Counted from the first letter of the stretch, positions 8,038 through 16,426 are shown. The stretch: DNA of 64,000 nucleotides from Collinsella ihumii (GCF_900046475.1 NZ_FCOU01000001.1:62001-126000); one strand, 5' to 3'. A program made the numbers and translations. Notes: a model not told the origin generated them from the sequence alone.

Positions 8038-9486
8038 GGGGGTGCGGCAGGAATCCTGGAGCGCCGGGGCGGGAAGGAACTGCGATGTTCACACCCGAGG
8101 AGAGGGAGGCGGCGCTCGGGCTCTACGACAGGCTCGGGAGCGTCCCCGCCGCGGTCGCCGAGCTCGGCTACCCCAGCGAGCGCTGCCTCTACGGCTGGAT
8201 CGCCCGCCGGGACGGCGCCTGCACCCGTCCGCGTGCGGTAAGATACCCCGCGCAGGAGAAGGCGGCGGCCGCCAGGCGCGTCCTGTCCGGGGAGAGCTGC
8301 GCCGCCGTCGCCGCCGACGTCGGGGCCTCCGCCTCGGCGGTCCTGCGCTGGCGGGACGCCTATGCAGAGGGAGGGATCGGGGCACTCATGGCCAAGGGGG
8401 ACGTGGTCGCGCCGGGGCCGCGCGCGGACGCGGGCGCGCTGCCCGACGACGCGGGGGAGCTCAAGCGGATGGTCCTCGAGCTCCAGCTCGAGAACGACCT
8501 CATGCGGCAGGTGGTCGAGCTCGTAAAAAAAGACCCCTGCGTCGACCCGACGCGCCTCTCGAACAGGGAGAAGGCCCAGGTGATCGACGCGATGAGGGGG
8601 ACGTATTCTCTGAGCTGTTTGGCCTCTAGGCTCGGCATCGCCGCGTCCAGCTACCACTACGCCCGGGCCGCGGCCGCCGCGCCCGACAAGTGGGCCGAGG
8701 CGCGCGCGGCGGTCGTCGAGGAGTTCGAGGGCGCCGGGCGCTCGCGCGGCTACCGCTACGTCCACCGGCGCCTCGCGGAGCGCGGGATAGCCTGCGGGGA
8801 GCGCAAGGTGCGCGAGCTCATGGCCGAGGAGGGCTGCGTCGTCGTGTACCTGAGGCGGCCGAAGAGGTGGAGCTCCTACGCGGGGGAGGTCTCCGAGGCC
8901 CCGCCCAACCTCGTGGAGAGGTCGTTCCGCGCCGAGGCCCCCAACAGGCTCTGGCTGACCGACATCACCGAGTTCGCGCTGCCGGACGCGGGCGAGCCGA
9001 AGGTGTACCTCTCGCCCGTCGTCGACTGCTTCGACGGGATGCTGGCGTCCTGGTCCATCGGCACCTCCCCGAACGCCGAGCTGGCGAACTCCAGCCTGGA
9101 GCGCGCGTGCGAGGGGCTCGCCGACGGCGAGGCGCCCGTGGTCCACAGCGACCGGGGCGGGCACTACCGGTGGCCCGGCTGGATCTCGATCTGCGAGGAG
9201 CGCGGGCTGACCAGGTCGATGTCGAGGAAGGGCTGCAGCCCGGACAACGCGGCCTGCGAGGGCTTCTTCGGCAGGCTCAAGAACGAGTTCTTCCACGGCC
9301 GTGACTGGCGGGGCGTGGGCGCGGAGGAGTTCATGCGGAGGCTGGACGCGTGGCTGAGGTACTATAACGAGGTCCGCATCAAGGAGTCCCTGGGCTGGAT
9401 GAGCCCGAAGCGGTACCGGGAGTCGCTGGGCCTCGCGGCCTAGCCCGATGTTTGCCCCGGCGCTCCAGGATTCCTGCCGCACCCCC
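8038..9486 (+). mobile_element. IS3-family insertion sequence, complete
   Basis: About 1.45 kb, bounded by 33-base perfect inverted repeats (8038-8070 and 9454-9486) that begin GGGGGTGCGGCAGGAATCC. A three-base direct repeat CGA flanks it (8035-8037 and 9487-9489), within the 3-5 bases usual for IS3 elements. Removing the element and one CGA restores GTCCCC-CGA-TTTGCA, identical to the centre of intact family A repeats, so the insertion target was a repeat. It carries one transposase gene that looks intact. Confidence 0.88.
8085..9443 (+). CDS. IS3-family transposase, OrfAB in a single reading frame
   Basis: A 452-residue transposase. The N-terminal part has two helix-turn-helix-like segments (about 1-110) and a leucine-rich coil (LELQLENDLMRQVVELV), as in OrfA. 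The rest is the OrfB integrase core, with DDE residues in WLTDITEF (about 292), HSDRGGHY (about 354) and EGFFGRLKNE (about 390). I chose the ATG at 8085, preceded by GGAAGGA. At 8525-8532 the run A7G resembles the IS3 slippery site. Here both parts are already in frame, and a -1 slip would instead end translation near 8629. Confidence 0.92.
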   Translation: MFTPEEREAALGLYDRLGSVPAAVAELGYPSERCLYGWIARRDGACTRPRAVRYPAQEKAAAARRVLSGESCAAVAADVGASASAVLRWRDAYAEGGIGALMAKGDVVAPGPRADAGALPDDAGELKRMVLELQLENDLMRQVVELVKKDPCVDPTRLSNREKAQVIDAMRGTYSLSCLASRLGIAASSYHYARAAAAAPDKWAEARAAVVEEFEGAGRSRGYRYVHRRLAERGIACGERKVRELMAEEGCVVVYLRRPKRWSSYAGEVSEAPPNLVERSFRAEAPNRLWLTDITEFALPDAGEPKVYLSPVVDCFDGMLASWSIGTSPNAELANSSLERACEGLADGEAPVVHSDRGGHYRWPGWISICEERGLTRSMSRKGCSPDNAACEGFFGRLKNEFFHGRDWRGVGAEEFMRRLDAWLRYYNEVRIKESLGWMSPKRYRESLGLAA

Positions 9487-9535
9487 CGATTTGCAAAAAT
9501 GCACGCAGAAGGTACGTCCCCACATTTGCACTGGC
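9487..9535. repeat. Right half of the family A repeat split by the IS element
   Basis: CGATTTGCAAAAATGCACGC followed by AGAAGGTACGTCCCCACATT. Together with 7983-8037 it forms one palindromic unit. Confidence 0.7.
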
Positions 9536-9545
9536 GGTTGGGGTG

Positions 9546-9749
9546 TTACTTGACGCCGCGGCTCAGCCGTTCGGCCACGCGGTCGACGCCTTGGCACGCG
9601 GGGCAGCTGTCCGGCGAGGAGCCGCAGTGGCCCGAGCACGTCCCGCCCTGGGCGCAATCCGCGCAGCTCCCCTTGCGCTTGATGCGGACGCACACCGCCA
9701 CGAATGCGACGCCGATCGCGGCCAGGATGATGAAGTCGATGGGAGACAT
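9546..9749 (-). CDS. FeoB-associated cysteine-rich membrane protein
   Basis: A 67-residue protein: an N-terminal membrane segment (IDFIILAAIGVAFVAVCVRI) followed by a cysteine-rich tail (CADCAQGGTCSGHC, CPACQ). This matches the small proteins found after feoB in many anaerobes; their role in ferrous iron uptake is not established. GAGGAACC precedes the ATG. The frame extends upstream but without a comparable start site. It lies 154 bases downstream of feoB, beyond a terminator-like hairpin. Confidence 0.85.
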   Translation of the reverse strand: MSPIDFIILAAIGVAFVAVCVRIKRKGSCADCAQGGTCSGHCGSSPDSCPACQGVDRVAERLSRGVK

Positions 9750-9843
9750 GGTTCCTCCTCGTTGTTTGCCAAATGAAACTTTACCCCATTTCCCCGTCCA
9801 TAACCACGCGGAGCAGGAAATCTGCACGGACGGGAGCGCGCAA

Positions 9844-9875
9844 AAAGGGCCGCCCGCATGTGCAGGCGACCCTTT
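9844..9875 (-). terminator. Intrinsic terminator of feoB
   Basis: On the minus strand AAAGGGTCGCC pairs with GGCGGCCCTTT, followed by TTGCGC. It begins about 27 bases after the feoB stop codon. Some readthrough into the cysteine-rich gene is possible. Confidence 0.65.
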
Positions 9876-9902
9876 GGGGAGGAGCGTGCTAAGTCGCTCA
9901 GG

Positions 9903-12137
9903 TTACGCGGTCACGGCGCCGGCGGGGACGACCTTGTCGTTGTCCTCCCACGCCCACTTGGGCATGGGGCGCACGACCTGGAAGATGATCGCCGCGGCGA
10001 ACGCGACGGCAACGACCGTCCAGATGCTGAAGACGCCGGTGGCTGCCAGATAGAACTGGTTGATCATAAGGCCGACGACCCACGCGAAGGCACACTCGTA
10101 GCCGATGGCGATCGCGGTCCACTTGGCGGAGTTCATCTGGGCGCGGATGGTGCCCATAGCTGCAAAGCACGGGGCGCACAGCAGGTTGAACGCGCCGAAC
10201 GCAGCGATAGCGCCCATGGACGGGAACATGCCGGCAAACGCGGCCCACAGGTTCGGATCGGTCTCGGTGCCGTCGGCGATATGGAGCAGCGAGGAGGCCG
10301 TGGCCACGACGTTCTCCTTGGCCACCAGGCCGGTGATGGACATGGCCGTCGCCTGCCAGGAATCAAAGCCGAGCGGGGCGAAGATGAAAGCGATGGCGCC
10401 GCCGACCATGGCGAGCACGGAGTAGTCCGTGAACTCCTCGGGGATGCCCTCCATCGCGGGCAAGAAGCCGAACGCACCCTCGTACACGCCGAAGTTGGTG
10501 AGGAACCACACGACGATGGTGGAAGCGAAGATGATCGTGAACGCCTTCTTGACGTAGGCGGACACGCGCTCCCAGATGTGCAGCCACCACGAGCGGATGG
10601 ACGGGAAGTGGTAGCTCGGCAGCTCCATGACGAACGGGGTCGGGCGGCCGGCGAACAGCTTGGTCTTCTTCAGCATGATGCCGGACACGATGACCGCGAT
10701 GACGCCGAGGAAGTAGAACAGAGGGGAGATCCAACTCGCCTCGGCGTCACCGACCATAGCGCCCATGAGCAGGGCGATGATGGGAAGCTTGGCTCCGCAG
10801 GGGATGAACGTGGTGGTCATGACCGTCATGCGGCGGTCCTTCTCGTTCTCGATCGTCTTGGTGGCGAGCACGCCGGGGACGCCGCAGCCCGTGGAGACGA
10901 GCATGGGGATGAACGACTTGCCGGACAGGCCGAAACGGCGGAACACGCGGTCCATCACGAAGGCGACGCGGGCCATGTAGCCGCAGTCCTCGAGGAAGGA
11001 GAGCAGCACGAACAGCACGAACATCTGCGGGATGAAGCCGAGCACGGCGCCCACGCCGGCCACGATGCCGTCGAGCACGAGGCTCTGGACCAGATCGCTC
11101 GCGCCGGCGGCGACAAGCCAGCCCTCGATCACGCCGGGGATGGACTGGAACTGCATGCCAAACAGCTCGAAGCCCTCGCCGAACAGGTTGTCGTTCACCC
11201 AGTCGGTACCGGCGGTGCCGAACGCGTCGGCACCCGTCGCGATGGAATAGACAGCCCACATGATGAGGATGAACAGGGGCAGGCCGAGGATGCGGTTCGT
11301 GACGATGCGGTCGATCTTCTCGGAGGTGCTCATGCGCGCAGGCGCCTTCTTGAGGCAGCCGTCGATCATGTGCGCGATGACCGCGTAGCGCTCGCCGGTG
11401 ATGATGGACTCGGCGTCATCGTCGCAGTCCTTCTCGCATGCGGCGATCAGCTCGTCGACCCGGGTGGCGCTGTCTTTGGGGAGGTTGATGAGGCGCAAAG
11501 CGTCCCGATCGCGCTCGAACAGCTTGACCGCAAAGTAGCGACGCTTGGACGCGGGCACGGACGACGGGAGCAGGTCCTCGATCTTGGTGAGCACGTCCTC
11601 GATAGCGGAATCGAACCTGTGCTCGGGCACGCTGCCCTTGGTGGCCGCTGCGCGCTTGGCCTCGGCGAGCAGCTCGTCGACGCCCTTGTTGCGCAGCGCG
11701 GAGATCATCACGACCGGGCATCCGAGGCTCTTTGAGAGGGCGCGGGTGTCGATCTTGTCGCCGTTCTTCTCGACGAGGTCGGCCATGTTGAGCGCCGCTA
11801 CGACCGGCAGGCCGGTCTCGACGACCTGGAGCGCCAAGTACAGGTTGCGCTCGAGGTTCGTGGCATCGATGACCTGGATCACGACGTCGGGCTCGCCGCT
11901 CATGAGGTAGTCGCGTGAGACCTTCTCCTCCGGGCTGTAGGGGGAAAGCGAGTAGATTCCAGGGAGGTCGGTGATCGTGACGCTCTTGTCACTGGTCAGC
12001 TTGGCCTCCTTCTTCTCAACCGTGACGCCGGGCCAGTTGCCCACATAGCCGTTCTGGCCGGTGATCAGGTTGAAAAGCGTGGTCTTGCCGCAGTTGGGGT
12101 TACCCGCCAACGCGACATGAAGCTGTGAAGCCGCCAT
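9903..12137 (-). CDS. feoB: FeoB, ferrous iron transport GTPase/permease
   Basis: A 744-residue protein of normal FeoB length. The N-terminal G domain shows G1 (GNPNCGKTT, about 12-20), G3 (DLPGIYSL) and a G4-like NMAD motif. A helical linker follows, then a membrane part with the repeated Gate motif (MLVSTGCGVPGVLAT and CAPCFAAMGTIRAQM). It imports Fe2+ across the cytoplasmic membrane. It belongs to a feoA-feoA-feoB cluster, with its own 139-base leader holding a palindromic candidate operator. Confidence 0.97.
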   Translation of the reverse strand: MAASQLHVALAGNPNCGKTTLFNLITGQNGYVGNWPGVTVEKKEAKLTSDKSVTITDLPGIYSLSPYSPEEKVSRDYLMSGEPDVVIQVIDATNLERNLYLALQVVETGLPVVAALNMADLVEKNGDKIDTRALSKSLGCPVVMISALRNKGVDELLAEAKRAAATKGSVPEHRFDSAIEDVLTKIEDLLPSSVPASKRRYFAVKLFERDRDALRLINLPKDSATRVDELIAACEKDCDDDAESIITGERYAVIAHMIDGCLKKAPARMSTSEKIDRIVTNRILGLPLFILIMWAVYSIATGADAFGTAGTDWVNDNLFGEGFELFGMQFQSIPGVIEGWLVAAGASDLVQSLVLDGIVAGVGAVLGFIPQMFVLFVLLSFLEDCGYMARVAFVMDRVFRRFGLSGKSFIPMLVSTGCGVPGVLATKTIENEKDRRMTVMTTTFIPCGAKLPIIALLMGAMVGDAEASWISPLFYFLGVIAVIVSGIMLKKTKLFAGRPTPFVMELPSYHFPSIRSWWLHIWERVSAYVKKAFTIIFASTIVVWFLTNFGVYEGAFGFLPAMEGIPEEFTDYSVLAMVGGAIAFIFAPLGFDSWQATAMSITGLVAKENVVATASSLLHIADGTETDPNLWAAFAGMFPSMGAIAAFGAFNLLCAPCFAAMGTIRAQMNSAKWTAIAIGYECAFAWVVGLMINQFYLAATGVFSIWTVVAVAFAAAIIFQVVRPMPKWAWEDNDKVVPAGAVTA

Positions 12138-12228
12138 GCATTTCCTTCTTCCAAAATAGGCTTTGAAACTTCTTCAAGTTACCGAGCTAGCCGTGCGAGA
12201 TCCCTGGCGGGCGCCTTAGGACCCTCAT

Positions 12229-12246
12229 AGTTAGAAATTGCTAACT
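12229..12246. promoter_or_regulatory. Palindromic candidate operator between feoA and feoB
   Basis: AGTTAG, six bases, CTAACT. The half sites resemble those of DtxR/IdeR-type iron regulators (GTTAG/CTAAC), but the spacer is longer than in the classical 19-base box. It lies 92 bases upstream of feoB. Confidence 0.45.
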
Positions 12247-12276
12247 CTACCTGCGCAAACGCCCTCGCGGGTGCCG

Positions 12277-12498
12277 TTACTGCACCTCGACGATGGCCGC
12301 CTCCTCCTTGCGGATGGAGAGCTCGTAGCCGCGGACGGTGATCTGGATCGGGTCGCCCAGCGGCGCGACCTTCACGACCTTGAACTGCGTGCCCTTGATG
12401 AGGCCCAGGTCCATCAGATGACGGCGGAGTGCGCCCTCACCGTGCAGCTTGATGATGGTGGAGCTATCGCCCACCGCAACATCTCCCAGTGTCTTCAT
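12277..12498 (-). CDS. feoA: FeoA domain protein (second in cluster)
   Basis: A 73-residue SH3-like FeoA protein with the conserved HLMDLGLIKGTQFKVVKVAPLG region followed by the GDPI element. FeoA proteins are cytoplasmic and are thought to modulate FeoB. It lies 58 bases downstream of another feoA gene on the same strand and 139 bases upstream of feoB. Confidence 0.92.
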   Translation of the reverse strand: MKTLGDVAVGDSSTIIKLHGEGALRRHLMDLGLIKGTQFKVVKVAPLGDPIQITVRGYELSIRKEEAAIVEVQ

Positions 12499-12556
12499 GT
12501 CCTTCCCCCTTCCTGTTCGCCACGTCCACGGTCGGCGCGCCGTCGCGCGCCCCGTG

Positions 12557-12796
12557 TCAGACCGTCATGACGCGCTGAGCGACCTTGGTGTCCAAGCCAA
12601 AGCGAGCGCCTTTGACCGTCACGATGATGTTGGAGGGACTGGAAGACACCACGTGCACCTCGGAGCCCTCGACAAACCCGATGTTCGCGAGATGGTGCTT
12701 GAGGTCCTCATCGCCACGCACGCGCGTCACCATGATGGTCTCCCCCGCCTTTCGGAAGGAAAGCGGCATCGCGGGAACCTGCGGCCCTTGAGTCAT
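12557..12796 (-). CDS. feoA: FeoA domain protein (first in cluster)
   Basis: A 79-residue FeoA protein (MPLSFRKAGE, then HHLANIGFVEGSEVHVVSSS). I chose the ATG at 12796 because AGGAGA lies upstream at proper distance; the frame is open for 18 more codons without family similarity. It differs clearly from the next feoA, so the pair is not a recent duplication. Its promoter region carries two inverted CAAGTTAGCC half sites. Confidence 0.88.
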   Translation of the reverse strand: MTQGPQVPAMPLSFRKAGETIMVTRVRGDEDLKHHLANIGFVEGSEVHVVSSSPSNIIVTVKGARFGLDTKVAQRVMTV

Positions 12797-12855
12797 ACGG
12801 CATGTCTCCTCATCATCGTCCGATCGAATGGAACGGCATAGGCGAGGCAACGCTT

Positions 12856-12907
12856 CAAGTTAGCCCTGTCTATGTTTCCTACGGTAAACTAACACAAGGC
12901 TAACTTG
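12856..12907. promoter_or_regulatory. Inverted half sites upstream of the feo cluster
   Basis: CAAGTTAGCC (12856-12865) and its exact complement GGCTAACTTG (12898-12907) face each other, 42 bases apart centre to centre, just upstream of the first feoA. They resemble DtxR/IdeR half sites, so iron-responsive repression is a reasonable inference. Confidence 0.45.
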
Positions 12908-13100
12908 TTGTGAAGGGGTTGTGGCCAAGTTGAGCAAAAAAGTTACCGATGGCTTACATATGCTATAAGCTTGGTGACATTTCAACGTGGCGATTTCCCC
13001 GCCTTGCTGTCACGCCTGCTGGGAAACGCCGATGTTTATGCCGACGCACCCCGGTCATCGACATAACCACGGGACTACCCGGCAACGGTACCCAGTAACG

Positions 13101-13158
13101 GTACCCAGAACTGCGAGAGAGGGCCGTTCAAGGGGCCCTCTCTCGCAGTTCTGGGTAC
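13101..13158. repeat. 25-base-pair perfect hairpin
   Basis: GTACCCAGAACTGCGAGAGA plus GGGCC pairs perfectly with 13134-13158 around the loop GTTCAAGG. The end sequence GGTACCCAG also occurs once more just before the stem (13087-13095 region). There is no U tract. It lies in the 12908-13375 gap, which holds no gene. Confidence 0.75.
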
Positions 13159-13201
13159 GGCTACTGGGCCCTGTTAGCGGGTGACCTGGTAGAGGCGGTG
13201 A

Positions 13202-13265
13202 TGCATATCGGGGACGTACCTGCTCCATGCAATAATGCACGCGGAAGGTACGTCCCCGATATGCA
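13202..13265. repeat. Dispersed repeat family A, palindromic pair
   Basis: TGCATATCGGGGACGTACC and, in reverse, GGTACGTCCCCGATATGCA flank a centre of GC(T)CCATGCAATAATGCACGC. The two arms form a long imperfect hairpin, the arrangement seen in bacterial REP/BIME repeats. Confidence 0.75.
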
Positions 13266-13375
13266 GTCCGGGCCCCGTATGCACGCGATGGGCAAACCGC
13301 ACCTCGAAATGCCAGCTATTTCCAAAAGTAAGAGCCCGCGCCTCACACGCCAACGGCAAAACGGGCGCGCTCAGC

Positions 13376-14095
13376 CTAGAGGTCGAGCATATACCTCGAT
13401 CCGATGAAGTACTGACGGCCGATATAGACGGGCTTGTCATCCTGGTCGAGTGCATACGTCGCGATGTACAGCAACGGCTCGCCCTTAGCGACCTGAAGCA
13501 ACCCAGCCTTGGAACTCGAGGCGCCGACAGATTGGATGAGTACGCGCGCGTTCTTGACCGGCCGACGACCATACAGCTCGTTCATAAGCTGATAGATCGA
13601 CTCGCTCTCAAGCTGTACGGTGGCCAGCTCCTGGTTCTGACTGTACGGCAGGTACATATTCTCTTCAAATATGGGAACATCATCCGCCGTGCGCACGCGC
13701 TTGATGTGCAAGACGAGCTCACCCTCCGAAAGACCGAAGAAATCGCTCTCGTCGGGCCTCGGCAACACGATTTCCCGTTTCACCAAACGAGCTCCGGACT
13801 CGCGGCCATTGTGGCGACAGATGTCAGTGAAGCTCTCGGGCAATCCACCCTGTAGAAGCCGACGCCGCATGCGCGGAGCGCAAACGAAGGTGCCGAGTCC
13901 GCGGCGCTTAACGAGATAGCCCTCCGTACTCAAATCCTCAATCGCGCGACGCACGGTGATGCGGCTTACGTTGTACATCTCGGAGAGCTCGGCCTCGGTG
14001 GGAATCTTCTCGTCCGGCTTATAGGTACCGCCTTCAATCGAGGCTTTGATATCATCGAAAATCTGTCGATATAGCGGCATTTCAGTCTGACGCAC
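13376..14095 (-). CDS. GntR/HutC-family transcriptional regulator of the PTS operon
   Basis: A 239-residue regulator. The N-terminal winged helix (about 1-75) has PTEAELSEMYNVSRITVRRA, and the C-terminal UTRA-type ligand domain (about 90-235) binds a small effector in this family. I chose GTG at 14095 because GAGGAG lies 6 bases upstream; the longer frame has no such site. It is the last gene of a long sugar operon but has its own leader. A TATACATCT motif is shared between that leader and the operon promoter, suggesting control of both. Confidence 0.88.
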   Translation of the reverse strand: MRQTEMPLYRQIFDDIKASIEGGTYKPDEKIPTEAELSEMYNVSRITVRRAIEDLSTEGYLVKRRGLGTFVCAPRMRRRLLQGGLPESFTDICRHNGRESGARLVKREIVLPRPDESDFFGLSEGELVLHIKRVRTADDVPIFEENMYLPYSQNQELATVQLESESIYQLMNELYGRRPVKNARVLIQSVGASSSKAGLLQVAKGEPLLYIATYALDQDDKPVYIGRQYFIGSRYMLDL

Positions 14096-14202
14096 GTTTC
14101 GCTCCTCGTTCCGCACACCACGCACCATAAGAAAACCGCTGCTCAAGATGCTCGGCACGGTTTTCGGCGAGCAGACCGCCTGGCGAGCATGGCGAAGGGT
14201 TC

Positions 14203-14220
14203 TATACATCTATAACCTAT
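14203..14220. promoter_or_regulatory. Candidate operator upstream of the gntR gene
   Basis: TATACATCTATAACCTAT. The first nine bases are identical to a motif upstream of the operon's first gene (22086-22104), and AAC/TAC follow at matching positions. Autoregulation is inferred. Confidence 0.4.
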
Positions 14221-14249
14221 TCATAGGGAAAAAGCAAATCATTCTTATG

Positions 14250-14290
14250 TCCCTTAATTTAAAAGAAAGGGGCGCCCTCGACGCCCCTTT
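14250..14290 (-). terminator. Intrinsic terminator of the PTS/aldolase operon
   Basis: On the minus strand AAAGGGGCG and CGCCCCTTT pair, followed by CTTTTAAATT. It follows the aldo/keto reductase gene, so gntR is probably transcribed separately. Confidence 0.8.
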
Positions 14291-14327
14291 CCGCACATGT
14301 TGCGCAACCCGAAGCGGGTCCGACCGT

Positions 14328-15302
14328 CTAGGCCGCTGCCTCGGTGATGCCCAAACGGAGAAGCTCCGCATCGAGCAGATCGATGTCGGCCTGGTCGAGC
14401 TGCCATTCGAACGTGGCGCAGTTCTCCTCCGCCTCATGAACGTTGCGAACGCCCGTGAGCGCCGTGGTGACGAAGCTCTTCTGCGTACTCCAGTTTATGG
14501 CAATCTGGGCGAGCGGCTTCCCGTACTTCTCGGAAACCGTGTCCATCGTCTTCAGGAACTCCTGGATCTTCGAGAACATCGGCTCATGGTAGAACGGGTA
14601 GAAGGTGTTGCGGAAATCGTTCTCCGCGAAGTTCGGCTTCTCGCGAATCGAGCCGGTCAGGATACCCGAGCCCAGCGATCCCCACGTCATGACGTCGATG
14701 TCATGCTCCTCGCACCATTTGAGCTGATCGATAGCAGACTGGTTGACCATAGAGAACGGCAGCTGGACGATATCGATGTCGGCATATTCGGAAGCCTGGG
14801 CAATATAATCGGTGTCGACATTGCACAGGCCGATCATCTTGACCTTGCCCGCCTCCTTGAGGCCCTGGACATAGCTCATCGTATCCTTGATGGGCGTGCC
14901 GAAATCATCGGGCCAGTGCATGAGGTAGATATCGAAGTAATCCGTACCGAGGCGACGAACCGAATCCGCGAACTCGCGCTCGATGGACTCCGGTGTGCTC
15001 TTGTGGACGCCCTTACCGTCCTCGATATACGACCCGAACTTGGTGGCAAGAACGATCTTGTCGCGGTCGAGGCCCTGCATGGCCTTGCCGACAACCTCCT
15101 CGGAATGGCCGGACCCGTAGATAGGGGCCGTATCGATCAGGTTGACGCCGCCCTCGAGCATCGCGCGAATGGCACGAATCGACTCGGCGTCATCGACCTC
15201 TCCATAGCTCGCGCCCAAGGAGTTGGCACCGCCGATGGCCCACGTTCCAACCGTGATGGCGGAAATATCGACCCCGGACTTCTTCATAGTCTTGTAGCGC
15301 AT
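14328..15302 (-). CDS. Aldo/keto reductase
   Basis: A 324-residue NAD(P)H-dependent (beta/alpha)8 reductase. Catalytic residues are recognisable: Asp and Tyr in NLIDTAPIYGSGHSE, Lys in VLATKFG, His in YLMHWPDD. The start at 15302 follows GGAGGAG. It is the last structural gene of the PTS operon, two bases after the zinc dehydrogenase gene. Together with an aldolase and a zinc dehydrogenase it recalls the E. coli ydj cluster (YdjG). The substrate cannot be told from sequence. Confidence 0.9.
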   Translation of the reverse strand: MRYKTMKKSGVDISAITVGTWAIGGANSLGASYGEVDDAESIRAIRAMLEGGVNLIDTAPIYGSGHSEEVVGKAMQGLDRDKIVLATKFGSYIEDGKGVHKSTPESIEREFADSVRRLGTDYFDIYLMHWPDDFGTPIKDTMSYVQGLKEAGKVKMIGLCNVDTDYIAQASEYADIDIVQLPFSMVNQSAIDQLKWCEEHDIDVMTWGSLGSGILTGSIREKPNFAENDFRNTFYPFYHEPMFSKIQEFLKTMDTVSEKYGKPLAQIAINWSTQKSFVTTALTGVRNVHEAEENCATFEWQLDQADIDLLDAELLRLGITEAAA

Positions 15303-15304
15303 GG

Positions 15305-16354
15305 TTACTTCTCCTCCTGACAAATCACACTGATACGGAACATGCCCGGCTCGCAAGCGCGCTCAAAGGCGTGCTGGATCTCGTCGAGCGGAATCTTCTC
15401 CTCGACCAGCTCGGAGAAATTGGCGACACCCATGTTGATGAGGTTGGCCGCCTCTTTGAAATCGACATAATCTGCACCATAGGTGCCGACGATTACCATG
15501 CGGCGGTAGTGGACCGTGTTGGGATCGAGCTCCCATTTGGGCGCCGGATAGCCCGCGGCGAAGATGAGCAGGCGGCCGCGCTTCTCCTTGAGCATGTCGA
15601 TGGCCTGCGCGTATGCGCCGGAAGCGGCAACGGCAACGATAACGCCGTCGGCGCCCTTACCACCCGTGAGCTCCTTGACCTTCTCGACCGGGTCGCACGC
15701 GGAGACATCAATGGCCTCGAGCCCCAGCCTGCGGGCGGCGTCGAGCTTCTTGGGCATCATCTCGGTGATGAGCACGCGGCAACCGTGTGCCTTGGCAACG
15801 AGGGCGTTCAGGATTCCCATGGTGCCCGCGCCGATAACCACGACCGTATCCCCGAAGTCGCAGCCGAAGCGACGGAACCCGGCGCAGCAGGTGCCCAAAG
15901 GCTCGAGAAGGGCGGCGGTAGAGGGGTCGATGCCCTCATCGATCTTGTAGCAGGCGACCTCGTTGACAATCGTGCGCTCAGCGCAGCCCGCATTCCCGAA
16001 ATAGCCGTCGGGATTGGGATGATCGGCCCCCATGAGGTGCGGGCACTCGCTTGTGCGGCCCTCGCGGCTGGGAATGGTATACGGATCGTAGTGATAACCA
16101 CTCGCCACGTAATCGCCCACCTGCACGCTCGAGACCTCGGAGCCCACTTCCTCGACGATGCCGGCCCACTCGTGACCGAACACAAGCGGAAGAGGACGGT
16201 TGGTGCGAGCGCCGTTGAAGACACCGTACTCAGACGTGCAGATGTTATCCGCAAGGATGCGCACGAGGACCTCATGGCTCCCCACCTCGGGAAGCTCTCG
16301 GTCGACGAGCTCCGCTTTGCCTGCCGCACGAAGAACCGCAGTTTTAACTAGCAT
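15305..16354 (-). CDS. Zinc-dependent alcohol/polyol dehydrogenase
   Basis: A 349-residue MDR-superfamily dehydrogenase. The catalytic zinc ligands are visible in ICTSEYGVF (Cys) and GHEWAG (His-Glu). The NAD-binding fold has GAGTMGILNALVAKAHG. The four-cysteine structural zinc loop of classical alcohol dehydrogenases is not present in the usual form. It probably oxidises or reduces a sugar (phosphate) hydroxyl. It follows the mannitol-dehydrogenase-like gene after a 72-base gap holding a hairpin and is almost contiguous with the aldo/keto reductase gene. Confidence 0.88.
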   Translation of the reverse strand: MLVKTAVLRAAGKAELVDRELPEVGSHEVLVRILADNICTSEYGVFNGARTNRPLPLVFGHEWAGIVEEVGSEVSSVQVGDYVASGYHYDPYTIPSREGRTSECPHLMGADHPNPDGYFGNAGCAERTIVNEVACYKIDEGIDPSTAALLEPLGTCCAGFRRFGCDFGDTVVVIGAGTMGILNALVAKAHGCRVLITEMMPKKLDAARRLGLEAIDVSACDPVEKVKELTGGKGADGVIVAVAASGAYAQAIDMLKEKRGRLLIFAAGYPAPKWELDPNTVHYRRMVIVGTYGADYVDFKEAANLINMGVANFSELVEEKIPLDEIQHAFERACEPGMFRISVICQEEK

Positions 16355-16383
16355 GTCTACTCCATTTCTCATTATCTATCGGG

Positions 16384-16420
16384 GCCTGCGTCGCATCGGC
16401 GACGCGCACGCGACGCAGGC
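16384..16420. repeat. Intergenic hairpin inside the PTS operon
   Basis: GCCTGCGTCGC and GCGACGCAGGC form an 11-base-pair stem between two dehydrogenase genes. No U tract; it may shape mRNA stability between the two halves of the operon. Confidence 0.55.
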
Positions 16421-16426
16421 ACGCTG

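Noticed and set aside
9858-11735. Long open frame opposite feoB
   Set aside because: Arg/Asp/His-rich shadow frame typical of GC-rich DNA; feoB on the other strand has full conservation.
12956-13090. Short open frames in the feo upstream gap
   Set aside because: No ribosome site and no conserved composition; they cross the hairpin and repeat.
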